Origin: Flavilitoribacter nigricans DSM 23189 = NBRC 102662
GTDB taxonomy: Bacteria; Bacteroidota; Bacteroidia; Chitinophagales; Saprospiraceae
Length of the DNA stretch: 64,000 nucleotides
Direction of reading: 5' to 3'
Assembly: GCF_002646595.1 (NCBI RefSeq)
Contig: NZ_PDUD01000047.1
Coordinates: 1 to 64,000 of the forward strand
The notes under the pieces are model-generated. The model was not told the origin of the DNA, did no database searches, and saw only the letters and a list, made by a program, of their open reading frames with translations. Made by a program: the position numbers and the translations under genes. Below are positions 1-8,453 of this stretch, one piece after another. The number at the start of each line of letters is the position of its first letter. Position 1 is the first letter of the stretch.

Positions 1-47
1 AGTGTTTTGATTTGAGTTGCAAAATCCGCTAAAATCCACGCAAGTGT

Positions 48-266
48 ATGAATAACAGCTACTTAAACAAAAAATCGCAGTTTTTTGAAGGTGAGCCTTT
101 TGTTTTTAGCCCCTTACATTATTGCTTACCAAAGGATTATCATCCGATGGAAATAAACTATACGGATTTCCCCCCCCCTTGCCGAGATAAGTATTTCCAT
201 TACAACAAGCGTATAATTTCGTTTTCGAAATATAAAGATAATAATTGGGTGAGTGTTTGTTCATAG
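48..266 (+). CDS. Small unrecognised ORF (72 aa), doubtful
   Basis: This short, Lys/Asn/Tyr-rich reading frame has no family I recognise. Two things favour it: the stop lies 10 bases before a strong hairpin terminator, and no other gene is seen on this stretch. Against it, composition is AT-richer than neighbouring genes and there is a run of nine C residues at 170-178 inside the frame. That run could mark a sequencing slip, a contingency tract, or simply non-coding DNA. It could also be the tail of something that starts left of the window in another frame. Function unknown. Confidence 0.2.
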   Translation: MNNSYLNKKSQFFEGEPFVFSPLHYCLPKDYHPMEINYTDFPPPCRDKYFHYNKRIISFSKYKDNNWVSVCS

Positions 267-275
267 TTTATTACA

Positions 276-300
276 CCCCCGTATTTGGCGGGGGTTTTTT
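276..300 (+). terminator. Rho-independent terminator
   Basis: CCCCCG (276-281) pairs with CGGGGG (289-294) around a 7-base loop and is followed by six T residues. It would end plus-strand transcription entering from the left edge or from the small ORF at 48-266. Confidence 0.75.
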
Positions 301-396
301 AAAACTTTGTCAACAGTCCATACCAATATAAGCTGGAGAAAATAATTTCTCCGGATTTTAAAGATCTAAGTGTTGTTCATAGTGTTTGTTTATTCC

Positions 397-425
397 AGTC
401 CCAACTTCAGGTTGGGACTTTTTTT
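397..425 (+). terminator. Second rho-independent terminator
   Basis: AGTCCCAAC (397-405) pairs perfectly with GTTGGGACT (411-419) around a 5-base loop, followed by T residues 419-425. The minus strand has no T-run after the hairpin, so it serves plus-strand transcription, not the mechanosensitive channel gene that ends at 449. Finding it 100 bases after another terminator implies a short transcript starting between them, or a back-up site. Confidence 0.75.
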
Positions 426-448
426 ATTTCAGGGCAGCACAGTATCAT

Positions 449-1381
449 CTAATCGGTCCCATTCCCATTACCTTTTTCCAGCCAACCGGCAGAGATCACT
501 TCATTTAATTTTTCACCTCCCTTAATCCCGAAATCCAGCGTGCGGATCGGGAACGGAATAGTAATATCGTTGGCATCAAACGCTTTCTTGATGGCGATGA
601 TCGCGTTACTCTGGAGTTCCATATAATTTTTCTGATTGCCCGAATTGGTCCAGAACCGAAGCGTGAAATTGATGGAGCTGTTCCCGAATTCGGTAAAAAA
701 TAACTCCACCGGCCGGTTGTTGTTGTAATCCAGATTATCCTCGATCGCCGAGATAGCGATCTGTTTTACATTTTCCAGATTATCTCCGTAGGATACTCCG
801 CAACTCAGATCGATGCGCCGTTCCCCGGAAGTGGAGTAGTTTTTGAGCGGATTTTGGTAGACATTTTTATTGGGCAGAACGACCTCCTGGCCCTGCAGGG
901 TCTTCAGTATGGTAGATCGCAAGGATATTTTTTCCACAACGCCGAAAAAATCATTGGTTTCCACCAGGTCTCCGATCTTGAAGAAGGTACGCATCGACAT
1001 CATGATGCCGGCAAAGAGGTTAACGATCGGATCCTGCAGCGCCAGACCAACCGCCAGACCGGCAACCCCGGCGGTACCGAGCAGGGTAGTGAGCGCCGTA
1101 TCCAGACCGAGAATACTCAGGACAATGAATAGAACGATCAGGAAAAAAAGTGCGGTTGCAATATTGGACAGCAGCCGGTTAACGGTTTCCTTATCGGAAA
1201 AGCGGCTGATCAGGCGATAGAAGTAATTTTGCATGCGCTTGGTCAGGTAAATACCGACAACAAGCACGAGAATAGCGAGGAGCAGATCGGGTAAATTGAC
1301 GATCAGACTGTTGAGCCATCCCTGCAGCTTGGTGCCCAGATTGCCCAGGGATTGATTGAATTGGTCGAGGATACTATCCAT
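449..1381 (-). CDS. Small-conductance mechanosensitive channel (MscS family)
   Basis: A 310-residue inner-membrane channel that would open under membrane tension to release solutes during osmotic downshock. Hydrophobic helices occur at about residues 25-45 and 68-90, followed by the glycine/alanine-rich pore helix (LLGTAGVAGLAVGLALQD, about 98-115) and the conserved beta-domain start (FKIGDLVE). The soluble C-terminal MscS domain follows. Length and layout are those of the minimal three-helix MscS type, without a long periplasmic extension. The gene stands alone; its neighbour on the same strand is separated by 350 bases and a terminator. Family assignment is firm; the gating ion or solute preference cannot be read from sequence. 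Confidence 0.93.
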   Translation of the reverse strand: MDSILDQFNQSLGNLGTKLQGWLNSLIVNLPDLLLAILVLVVGIYLTKRMQNYFYRLISRFSDKETVNRLLSNIATALFFLIVLFIVLSILGLDTALTTLLGTAGVAGLAVGLALQDPIVNLFAGIMMSMRTFFKIGDLVETNDFFGVVEKISLRSTILKTLQGQEVVLPNKNVYQNPLKNYSTSGERRIDLSCGVSYGDNLENVKQIAISAIEDNLDYNNNRPVELFFTEFGNSSINFTLRFWTNSGNQKNYMELQSNAIIAIKKAFDANDITIPFPIRTLDFGIKGGEKLNEVISAGWLEKGNGNGTD

Positions 1382-1735
1382 TCTTATTTTGATTTACGTT
1401 GAGTGTGTTTGGGAATTATTAATCGGGCTGCAAACTTCACTTTTCCTTTTATACTTCAGCTATTTTTCAGTCCGTACCTTCCAGGTATGCACTTCAAAAT
1501 GAGCTTCGTCTAAACAAAAAATTGAATGTTTTCGCCACAAAGAAAAAATCCCAAGCACACTCTTAATCCTATTTCTATTTCCAACAGTCATTTTGGAACG
1601 ATGTTCAGCAAAAAAAAATGGGGCGAACCTCGCTTTGAGGCCGCCCCGCTTCATCTACCAATAAGAAACTTGGGACTATGATACGTGTATGTATATAGTT
1701 ATGTAGGACATTATCCTTCCTGGATAATGGAATAG
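1382..1735. other. Intergenic region with terminator and stem-loop
   Basis: No supported gene. Besides the terminator at 1610-1647 it holds a perfect 8-bp stem-loop at 1709-1729 (CATTATCC / GGATAATG, 5-base loop), just after the stop of the minus-strand sigma-like gene. It has no T-run and may stabilise the 3' end. A 64-codon minus-strand frame at 1460-1654 runs across the terminator and is judged non-coding. Confidence 0.6.
1610..1647 (-). terminator. Rho-independent terminator of the sigma-like gene
   Basis: Read on the minus strand, GGGGCG (1647-1642) pairs with CGCCCC (1625-1620), with an inner CCTC/GAGG stem, followed by A and eight T residues (plus-strand A run 1610-1618). It lies about 90 bases after the stop of the 1736-2263 gene. 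Confidence 0.75.
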
Positions 1736-2263
1736 TTATTTGTTTTGGGAATTTTCGGTTTCCGGCATTCTCAGTGTGAGAATGGGATTATTCTGGATCA
1801 GCGTCAGCAGTTTCATACGTGCGTAGGCGATCCGCATCAGAACGCTGACGAAGGAAATCTCGAGGATATCGGCGATCTCCCGCATTTTGTAACCTTCAAT
1901 GTAAAGCGCCATCGGGTGGCTGTATTTTTCCTGCAGCGTATAAATGGTCTTCTTGAGGTCCCGCATGATCCGCTTACCTTCGAAAGGCGTAAACAGGACA
2001 CTCTGCCGGGTAGGAGCATCGAGTAGACTTTCGGTAAAGATCCGACCCTGGATCCGGGTGGCTACGAAGGCGCGAAGAAAACGGTCTAACCAACTGTTCT
2101 TCAACGTTCTTTCGTTGAGTTTTCGCCAGTAGGTACAAGCCGAGAAATGAGTGCATTGAAAATTTTCGCCTTTTTTTCGACAGGCGCAGAAGGGTCGCAG
2201 TTCTTCACTTAATACCGGCTCGTTCACCTTCTTCTCGTCAGCAGTCATTTGAAAGTTCTTCAT
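1736..2263 (-). CDS. Divergent sigma-70 region-4-like DNA-binding protein
   Basis: A 175-residue protein. The C-terminal third (about 110-160) has the layout of sigma region 4: a helix ending in GYKMREIADIL, a turn, and a recognition helix SVLMRIAYARMKLL, comparable to the 'GYKYEEIAEIL..TVKSRI.RAR' pattern of ECF sigma factors. The N-terminal half is unlike a normal region 2. It has a cysteine cluster (CACRKKG...QCTHFSAC, about 26-44) that could bind metal. I infer a degenerate ECF sigma factor or a sigma-like regulator with a metal-sensing N-terminus. It is monocistronic, with its own terminator. No anti-sigma gene is adjacent. Confidence 0.5.
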   Translation of the reverse strand: MKNFQMTADEKKVNEPVLSEELRPFCACRKKGENFQCTHFSACTYWRKLNERTLKNSWLDRFLRAFVATRIQGRIFTESLLDAPTRQSVLFTPFEGKRIMRDLKKTIYTLQEKYSHPMALYIEGYKMREIADILEISFVSVLMRIAYARMKLLTLIQNNPILTLRMPETENSQNK

Positions 2264-2759
2264 GCTTTCGAATTTTTAGATGTTAAAAATCTAATACATT
2301 AAAGGTGTACAAGTTTTATCCGATAGATCTGTCCTTTTAGTTAGTTAATGAACTGGTGTCGTGTTAACGTGTTGGAATAAGGATGGCAAACGAAATCGTT
2401 GAAGCCCACAATCGATCGATTCGATCAGGGAAGAAAAATTAAGTGTATTTCGTTTTACCGTAAGCCGTGCTACAGCGTGATGGCAGGCACCTGTTTCAAC
2501 AAGAAACTGTCCATAGAACAACCTGGTTTGGGGGCAGGTTCGTTCGTGAACAAAAAAAAATTAATTTTTCAAAGCGTGTCCTATTTCCTATAAAAAACAG
2601 ATATATAACTGAAAATTTAGTCAATTTATTTTACTGGAATCGGAACAAAATCTACTTTGCAGATGCTAACCTGAGCCGTGTGGTCGCCGTCACCGGCGGA
2701 TCATATCCCCCTCAGTTTAATGAGTGCGAAGATTGTAATATGAAGATAAACAGATAGTT
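2264..2759. other. 500-base intergenic region before pdxH
   Basis: No convincing gene. The plus-strand frames here (2399-2593, 2467-2757) have no recognisable family and overlap each other. A 6-bp stem-loop AACCTG...CAGGTT sits near 2519-2539 and an A9 run lies just after it. The stretch 2590-2665 is AT-rich and probably carries the pdxH promoter; a degenerate TACTTTG box is visible near 2651, but I see no clear -33 partner. Confidence 0.4.
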
Positions 2760-3407
2760 ATGTTGCTCAATCTAGGAGACTTTCGGGAGGATTATAATCG
2801 TGATGAATTATTGGAATCCCAGGCGGAAAAAGATCCCTTTCAGCAGTTCGCGAGATGGTTCAAAACCGCTGTTCAGGCGGAAATTCCCGAGCCGAACGCC
2901 ATGGTTTTGGCTACCTCCACAACCAGCGGACGGCCTTCCGCCCGGGTGGTTTTGTTGAAGGAAGTCGAGTCGGAAAGTTTTGTATTCTATACCAATTACG
3001 AAAGCCGGAAGGGGCAGGAAATGGCCGAAAACCCCCACGCAGCCCTGGTCTTCAACTGGCTGGAACTGCACCGGCAGATCCGGGTGGAAGGACTGATTGA
3101 AAAAGTGCCGGCCACTATGTCAACCGAGTATTTTCAATCGCGGCCCAAAGGAAGTCAGATCGGTGCCTGGGCATCCCCGCAAAGCCAGGTGATCCCCCGG
3201 CGGGAAATTTTGGAAGAACAGGTCCGGGAACTAAACGCCGAGTACAGCGACGCGGAAAAATTGCCCCGTCCCGAACACTGGGGCGGTTACCGTCTTCGGC
3301 CGCATACGGTAGAGTTCTGGCAGGGACGTACCAGCCGTCTGCACGATCGGCTGCTGTATACCCTTGCCGGTCCCGGCGCCTGGGTAATATCCCGACTGGC
3401 CCCCTGA
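2760..3407 (+). CDS. pdxH: Pyridoxamine 5'-phosphate oxidase
   Basis: A cytosolic FMN enzyme that oxidises pyridoxamine or pyridoxine 5'-phosphate to pyridoxal 5'-phosphate with O2, the last step of vitamin B6 salvage. At 215 residues it has the usual length. Family landmarks are visible: the N-terminal substrate segment FREDYNRDEL, the flavin-binding strands (PSARVVLLK, FYTNYESRKG), QIRVEG, YFQSRPKGSQIGAWAS, and the C-terminal WGGYRLRPHTVEFWQGRTSRLHDR motif region. The start fits the conserved N-terminus. A short GC hairpin follows the gene. Confidence 0.97.
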   Translation: MLLNLGDFREDYNRDELLESQAEKDPFQQFARWFKTAVQAEIPEPNAMVLATSTTSGRPSARVVLLKEVESESFVFYTNYESRKGQEMAENPHAALVFNWLELHRQIRVEGLIEKVPATMSTEYFQSRPKGSQIGAWASPQSQVIPRREILEEQVRELNAEYSDAEKLPRPEHWGGYRLRPHTVEFWQGRTSRLHDRLLYTLAGPGAWVISRLAP

Positions 3408-3439
3408 TCCCGGTGCGAGAATAAAGGTACCAATGACCT

Positions 3440-3459
3440 GCCGGCGACCCGCCGGCTTT
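3440..3459 (+). terminator. Possible weak terminator after pdxH
   Basis: GCCGGC (3440-3445) pairs with GCCGGC (3451-3456) around 5 bases, followed by only TTTG. The stem is good and the T-tract poor, so termination is uncertain. Confidence 0.35.
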
Positions 3460-3483
3460 GTATAATCCAGCAATGATCTGCTT

Positions 3484-4032
3484 ATGAAGATGCGCTCGTT
3501 CTTTTATCTGGGCGGTTGTTTATTACTAATCCTGACCGGATGTCGGGAAAATAGCCGGCTTATCGAATTACCCATTCCCTGTACTCTAACGGAAGGGAAT
3601 GGACCCACCCAGCGGATCGTACTACCGGAATCCGAATGGGGCGTGGAAGTGCCGCAGGCCTGGGCGGTACAGGAGGTAACCAGAGATTCGGTGCGGAGTG
3701 TCGGCGCGGTGGATACCAGCTTACTGTATGGCGAAAACCAGATCCGATCGATCACTCTCACTACCTTACTGGAGCAGGTCCCGAACCCCGGAGCGTATAT
3801 TGCTTCCGAGATCCAGGCCGTTTCGGCCCAGTACGAATTGGTGAATAACGGGTTTCAGGAGATCAACAGAATTTCTACCTACTGGTTGCTGATGCAGGAG
3901 CAGGAGGTGTACACGCTGATCTACTATATTTTTGGAAAAAACACGTATCTTATCAATGCTTCCTGTTCCCGTACCGAGGCGTACGAGGAGGAGCTTTGTG
4001 CGTTAATAGGATATATTTTTACCCTGCGCTGA
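3484..4032 (+). CDS. Predicted lipoprotein of unknown function
   Basis: A 182-residue protein with a type II signal peptide: a hydrophobic segment then the lipobox LTGC at about residues 17-20, so it should be lipid-anchored, probably on the outer membrane. I recognise no domain in the mature part. The predicted mature domain mixes beta-strand-like segments and ends in a hydrophobic C-terminus (LCALIGYIFTLR). It has two further cysteines near the end (C160, C172 region), a possible disulfide. It lies between pdxH and an acyl-CoA dehydrogenase on the same strand, with gaps of about 75 bases on both sides, which could be one transcript. No function is proposed. Confidence 0.7.
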   Translation: MKMRSFFYLGGCLLLILTGCRENSRLIELPIPCTLTEGNGPTQRIVLPESEWGVEVPQAWAVQEVTRDSVRSVGAVDTSLLYGENQIRSITLTTLLEQVPNPGAYIASEIQAVSAQYELVNNGFQEINRISTYWLLMQEQEVYTLIYYIFGKNTYLINASCSRTEAYEEELCALIGYIFTLR

Positions 4033-4104
4033 TTCCGGAAGATGGTCCTTTCCCGGGCTATGATCTGAGATCGCCATCGCAACCGTAGTGCCAATACCCA
4101 AAAT

Positions 4105-5874
4105 ATGGAACATCCTCTTTTCTCCCGCCAATTACTCAACTTCCTGTTGTACGATGTATATCGCGTAGAGGAGTTGTGCCGTCATGACTACTACGGGCAA
4201 CACGATCGCGATACCTTCGAGTTCACCATCGACGCTGCTACGGAGATCGCGGATCAGCAGCTTCGCCCTTTCTTTCGGGATATTGAACAGCCCGAACCGG
4301 AGTTGTGCGACGGTCAGGTGCAGGTACCGCCCCCGGTGGCGGATTTTGTACGGACTTTCGCAGAGTCGGGACTGATGGCGTCCACTTTCCCTTTGGAGCT
4401 GGACGGGCAACAATTACCCAAGATCATCTATGCAGCCGTTAAGTACATTTCGATGAGTGCCAATAATAGTTTCGTCATGTATACCGACCTGTCGATCGGC
4501 TGCGCGAACCTTATCCTGGCTTACGGTACAACGGAACAGCAACAACGCTTTATCCCTAATCTGCTGAACGGACGCTGGCTGGGTACCATGTGCCTGACGG
4601 AACCCCAGGCAGGCAGTTCGCTGTCCGATATCAAAGCTACGGCCCGCCCGAACCCGGATGGTACTTATTCGTTGCGCGGGCAGAAGATTTTCATTTCGGC
4701 CGGAGACCACGATGCTTCCGAAAACATTATCCATCTGTTGCTGGCGAGGATAGAAGGTGCACCTGAAGGCACCAAGGGCATTTCCCTGTTTATCGTACCC
4801 AAGTACAAGCTGAGCGACCAGGAAACGCCCAATGATGTGCAATCGGTCAGCATTTATCACAAAATGGGGCAGAAAGCCACTCCGGCAATGCACCTGGCAT
4901 TCGGAGAAACGGGCGATTGCACCGCCTATCTGCTCGGGGCACCCCATAAGGGCCTGCCGCAGATGTTCCAGATGATGAACAGTTCCCGGCTGGGCGTCGG
5001 CCTCAACGGGATCTCTATTGCCTCGGCTGCTTACCAGACCGCGCTGCAGTACGCCCGCGAGCGACCACAGGGGCGAAGCCTGAAAACCGGAGCGCCCGTG
5101 CGGATCATTGAGCATCCGGACGTTCGCCGGATGTTGCTTACCCAGAAAGTCATTGTCGAGGGAGGACTGGCGTTCCATCTGCAGTGCTATTACTATCTGG
5201 ATCAGTTGAAGGTGAGCCGGGATCCGGACGAAAAGAAGCGCTACCACGCCCTGCTGGAGTTGCTGACCCCGGTGGCCAAAACCTATGGCGCCGAAGAGGG
5301 GAACCGATCGGTCAATCTGGGGATGCAGGTGCTGGGCGGCTACGGTTATACGGAAGATTTTACCCTGGAGCAGATGGCCCGCGATGTCCGCATCAGCAGC
5401 ATCTACGAAGGTACCACGGGTATCCAGTCGCTGGCCTTACTCGGCCGGGAGGTAGTTAGAAATAACGGAGCCGCTCTGGCCTACTGGAAGGAAGAGGTGA
5501 ACGCAACCCGCAAGCAGGCCTCTACGATACCGGAAATAAGCGGACTGGCAGGGCGTTTGCAGGAAGAGATGGACCGGTTTGAACGCACCACCGGAGGACT
5601 CCTTAAGCTGGCCGCAACCGGTAAAACGGAAGCCTTTTTGGCCGATGCCACCCTGTATATGGAATATTTCGGACTGGTAAACGTAGCCTGGCAATGGCTG
5701 AAAATGGCCGCTGCTGCCTTGGAAAAGCCGGCCGACGACTGGAATGCTTCCATGGTGCACGCTGCCCGCTTCTTCTATCGCTATGAACTGGGCCGCTGCC
5801 TGCATCTGGCTCAGATACTCGATAACCGTGATCCACTGACCATGGCTGATCAGCAGCCGGACCCATTTGTCTAA
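4105..5874 (+). CDS. Acyl-CoA dehydrogenase with C-terminal extension
   Basis: A 589-residue FAD flavoprotein that would introduce an alpha,beta double bond into an acyl-CoA and pass electrons to ETF. The usual three domains are present: an N-terminal helical domain, the middle beta domain (CLTEPQAGSSLSDIKATA, about 157-174) and the C-terminal helical domain with VLGGYGYTED and the active-site region IYEGTTGIQSLALLGR (about 433-448). The extra ~130 residues match the size of the Acyl-CoA_dh_C type subgroup (DmdC-like, about 590 residues). It converges on the aromatic cluster next door, so it may feed saturated phenylpropanoid-CoA esters into it; that role is inference. General fatty-acid oxidation is equally possible. 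Confidence 0.93.
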   Translation: MEHPLFSRQLLNFLLYDVYRVEELCRHDYYGQHDRDTFEFTIDAATEIADQQLRPFFRDIEQPEPELCDGQVQVPPPVADFVRTFAESGLMASTFPLELDGQQLPKIIYAAVKYISMSANNSFVMYTDLSIGCANLILAYGTTEQQQRFIPNLLNGRWLGTMCLTEPQAGSSLSDIKATARPNPDGTYSLRGQKIFISAGDHDASENIIHLLLARIEGAPEGTKGISLFIVPKYKLSDQETPNDVQSVSIYHKMGQKATPAMHLAFGETGDCTAYLLGAPHKGLPQMFQMMNSSRLGVGLNGISIASAAYQTALQYARERPQGRSLKTGAPVRIIEHPDVRRMLLTQKVIVEGGLAFHLQCYYYLDQLKVSRDPDEKKRYHALLELLTPVAKTYGAEEGNRSVNLGMQVLGGYGYTEDFTLEQMARDVRISSIYEGTTGIQSLALLGREVVRNNGAALAYWKEEVNATRKQASTIPEISGLAGRLQEEMDRFERTTGGLLKLAATGKTEAFLADATLYMEYFGLVNVAWQWLKMAAAALEKPADDWNASMVHAARFFYRYELGRCLHLAQILDNRDPLTMADQQPDPFV

Positions 5875-5923
5875 TTATCCCGTTCAGTCTGCATCAATAT
5901 TTTACCATACATCGGTAGGTTCC

Positions 5924-7222
5924 TCAACTGATCTTTTTCGAAGAGATCCGCATGGTCATAATGCCGGCCAGCACGGTGGGTATGGCGTATACCAGAAAAT
6001 TAGTGGACATACTCAGTCCCATGCCGATCAATATCCCTCCGACCGCCGGCCCGATGATACCACCCAGTCGGCCGATGCCGATGGACCATCCGACACCGGT
6101 GGTGCGAAATTCGGTAGGATACATCCTGGCCGCCACCGCGTACAGACCCACAAAACCACCCTGGATACCGAAACCCAATAATCCGAAAACGAGCAACAAA
6201 ACATCCGATCCGACAAAAAAGCGGAAGATCGCCATCAGGACCGCCGTGAGGATCAGGAAAATACCAATGGTGCGTTTCAGTCCGTAACGGCTGGAGAAAT
6301 AGCCCTGCAGGACGATCCCGAATACGGCCCCGACGTTGAAAACGGTACCGGCGTAAATGGCCAATTCCAAAGAAAGACCGGCATTGGTGGCCAGTTTCGG
6401 TATCCAGCTCGTCAGAAAATAAAGGGTAGCAAAGGCCAGGAACAGGGCGAACCAAAGCTGGAAGGTCGGTAAGCGATAATCACTGTGCAAGAGGGATCGT
6501 ACTGGAATGGCCGCCTGTTTTGCGGCCTGGGGCGGTAGAGCACTCAGCGGTTCAACGCCCATCTGGATCAGTATCTTATTGGCTTTGGCAAGTGCATCCT
6601 TAGGGTGCCGTCGCAGATAAAAATCCAGTGATTCGGACAGAAAGAAATAGATCATCGGGATGGTAACAAAGGATGCGATCCCGGCGATCTGATACATGAC
6701 CGGCCAGCCGTAGGCGGGTACCACCCGCGCCGCAACTATCCCCGAGAGTACCGCTCCCACCGGATAACCCGAGATCACGAAACTCACCCAGAAATCACGG
6801 GTCTTATTGGGCGTATACTCCGCCGCTAAGGCCGCTGTACTGGCCAACATACTGCCGATGCCCAGACCGCTGATAAAACGGTAGACCATCAACTGTCCGA
6901 CCGACTGGGCAAAGGAGGTGAGGAAGATACTAATACCCATCAGCAGCGCACTGATCAGGATCATATTTTTCCGTCCGATCTTATCGGCGTAGGGCGCCAG
7001 CAGGAGCGCTCCGAAGGTCATCCCGAACAGGCCCATGCTGAAAACGATGCCCAGCGCTTCCGGGCTTACCGCCCAGGTATCGGCAATTGCGGGCGCGGTA
7101 TAGGAAATGACCAGTACGTCCATGCCGTCGAGCATATTCATCAGAAAGCAGACGAATATCGTGGCGTACTGGAGCCCGGTCAGGGGGCGATCGTCGATTA
7201 CTGTTTTGGCGTTGAATTCCAT
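5924..7222 (-). CDS. MFS transporter, aromatic acid:H+ symporter type
   Basis: A 432-residue inner-membrane permease with about 12 hydrophobic segments. The loop after TM2 reads APYADKIGRKNMI, the MFS motif A, and the N-terminus has the LDGMDVLVISY region characteristic of aromatic acid/H+ symporters (PcaK/BenK/CouT-like), where an Asp in TM1 is required for uptake. It is the last gene of the minus-strand hydroxycinnamate unit, about 80 bases after the amidohydrolase. The likely role is proton-coupled import of a hydroxycinnamate, hydroxybenzoate or protocatechuate; which one cannot be read from the sequence. Confidence 0.9.
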   Translation of the reverse strand: MEFNAKTVIDDRPLTGLQYATIFVCFLMNMLDGMDVLVISYTAPAIADTWAVSPEALGIVFSMGLFGMTFGALLLAPYADKIGRKNMILISALLMGISIFLTSFAQSVGQLMVYRFISGLGIGSMLASTAALAAEYTPNKTRDFWVSFVISGYPVGAVLSGIVAARVVPAYGWPVMYQIAGIASFVTIPMIYFFLSESLDFYLRRHPKDALAKANKILIQMGVEPLSALPPQAAKQAAIPVRSLLHSDYRLPTFQLWFALFLAFATLYFLTSWIPKLATNAGLSLELAIYAGTVFNVGAVFGIVLQGYFSSRYGLKRTIGIFLILTAVLMAIFRFFVGSDVLLLVFGLLGFGIQGGFVGLYAVAARMYPTEFRTTGVGWSIGIGRLGGIIGPAVGGILIGMGLSMSTNFLVYAIPTVLAGIMTMRISSKKIS

Positions 7223-7240
7223 GGTTGTTTTTTGGTGAGA

Positions 7241-7296
7241 GGTGTCAGGATTTGGGTGTCAGGAATCAGGTGTCAGGAGAGAGGTGTCAGGGGTCA
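7241..7296. repeat. Four copies of a 14-bp tandem repeat
   Basis: GGTGTCAGG begins at 7241, 7255, 7269 and 7283, exactly 14 bases apart; the remaining five bases of each unit vary. The array fills most of the gap between the amidohydrolase and transporter genes of one operon. A related GGTCAGG occurs just beyond at 7306-7312. Confidence 0.9.
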
Positions 7297-7302
7297 GGGG
7301 TT

Positions 7303-8169
7303 TTAGGTCAGGCCCAGCATTTTGATGGCGTTCTCTTTCATGATCAGGGGTTTGACCTCTTCCCGGAAATCGGCGTCTTCGAAATCCCGTATCCAGCGAT
7401 CCGGGGTGATGAGTGGGAAATCGGTTCCGAATAGCATGCGGTCTTTCAGTAGCGTATTGGCGTACTGTACGAGTTGTTTGGGAAAGTATTTGGGCGACCA
7501 GCCGCTCAGGTCGATATAGATGTTGGGTTTGTGCATGGCAACGGAGAGGGCTTCGTCCTGCCAGGGCCAGCTCGGATGGGCGATAATGATCGGCGAATCG
7601 GGAAAATCGATCGCTACGTCATCCAGGTGAATGGGGTTGGAGTATTCCAGCCGCAGGCCACCACCACCGCGCACACCGCTCCCGAAGCCGGAATGCCCGG
7701 AATGAAACAGCATGGGCAGGCCGTATTCGGCGATCACTTCGTACAGGTGGTACGCCATGCGGTCGTTCGGACGAAAACCCTGTACGGTAGGATGAAATTT
7801 AAACCCTTTTACTCCGTAGTTCTCGATCAGGTTGCGAGCCTCACGGGCACCCATTCTTCCCTTGTGGGGATCGATACTGGCGAAGGGGATCATGATATCC
7901 GCATTCTTCTGAGCCATCTCCGCCACTTCCTCGTTGGGAATACGTCTTTTACCTACCGCAAATTCCGAATCTACGGTGAACATGATAAAAGCGATATTCC
8001 GCTCCCGGTAGTAGTCCGCCGTCTCCTGGATAGTGGGCCGCTTGTCGGATTTAAAATATTTGGCGAAAGCCTCATCCAGTTCCGGACGGAAATCATCGTG
8101 CGGTTGCCGGCAGGAGACTTCCGCGTGCGTATGTACATCAATAGCGACGATCTTATCCAGGTCGATCAT
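7303..8169 (-). CDS. Amidohydrolase (COG2159 type), candidate beta-ketoacyl-CoA hydrolase
   Basis: A 288-residue TIM-barrel metalloenzyme. The metal-binding HxH is in DVHTHAE near the N-terminus, a further His lies in FHSGHSG and IIIAHPSWPW, and the late Asp in LFGTDFPLI. I start at 8169 (MIDLDKIVAIDVHTH) because the longer frame to 8217 adds 16 residues outside the family fold. In the Rhodococcus jostii p-hydroxycinnamate pathway an amidohydrolase-superfamily protein (CouO) replaces thiolase and thioesterase by hydrolysing the beta-ketoacyl-CoA. The same partners (ligase, hydratase, SDR, transporter) surround this gene, so I infer the same role. Alternative: a decarboxylase or other COG2159 hydrolase. 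Confidence 0.8.
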   Translation of the reverse strand: MIDLDKIVAIDVHTHAEVSCRQPHDDFRPELDEAFAKYFKSDKRPTIQETADYYRERNIAFIMFTVDSEFAVGKRRIPNEEVAEMAQKNADIMIPFASIDPHKGRMGAREARNLIENYGVKGFKFHPTVQGFRPNDRMAYHLYEVIAEYGLPMLFHSGHSGFGSGVRGGGGLRLEYSNPIHLDDVAIDFPDSPIIIAHPSWPWQDEALSVAMHKPNIYIDLSGWSPKYFPKQLVQYANTLLKDRMLFGTDFPLITPDRWIRDFEDADFREEVKPLIMKENAIKMLGLT

Positions 8170-8328
8170 TTTTCGGTTATTTTGCTTTTCTAGAAATCCG
8201 GTCCGGACCGTTTCCACTTATATAGCTTTACCGGTTTGCAGGTATCGTTTAGATTATGCTCCGGCAGAAGATCAAAAGTGAAAACTGGTTTAAGTGAAAA
8301 AAAGAAACAAATCCACGGATACCTAATC

Positions 8329-8376
8329 TTTCCACGTTTCCACGTTTTAACATTTCCACGTTTCCACGTTTCCACA
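8329..8376. repeat. Six 8-bp tandem units (TTTCCACG)
   Basis: Units at 8329, 8337, 8353 and 8361 are exactly TTTCCACG; 8345 is TTTTAACA and 8369 is TTTCCACA, keeping the 8-base register. It lies in the 280-base gap between the MetE-like and amidohydrolase genes. A short minus-strand frame across it is a by-product of the repeat. Confidence 0.9.
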
Positions 8377-8453
8377 TTCATACAGTAAAAAAATCACAAT
8401 CAGTCCATTCCTGATCAGTAGTTTCTAAAAACCAATATGCGGCCTTTAACCAA

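Noticed and set aside
1460-1654. 64-codon minus-strand frame
   Set aside because: Begins inside the terminator hairpin of the sigma-like gene; no similarity recognised.
2399-2757. Two overlapping small plus-strand frames before pdxH
   Set aside because: No family, mutually overlapping, and the region looks like a leader; no start or composition support.
7241-8376. CRISPR array
   Set aside because: Units are 14 and 8 bases and adjacent, without unique spacers; no cas genes in the window.
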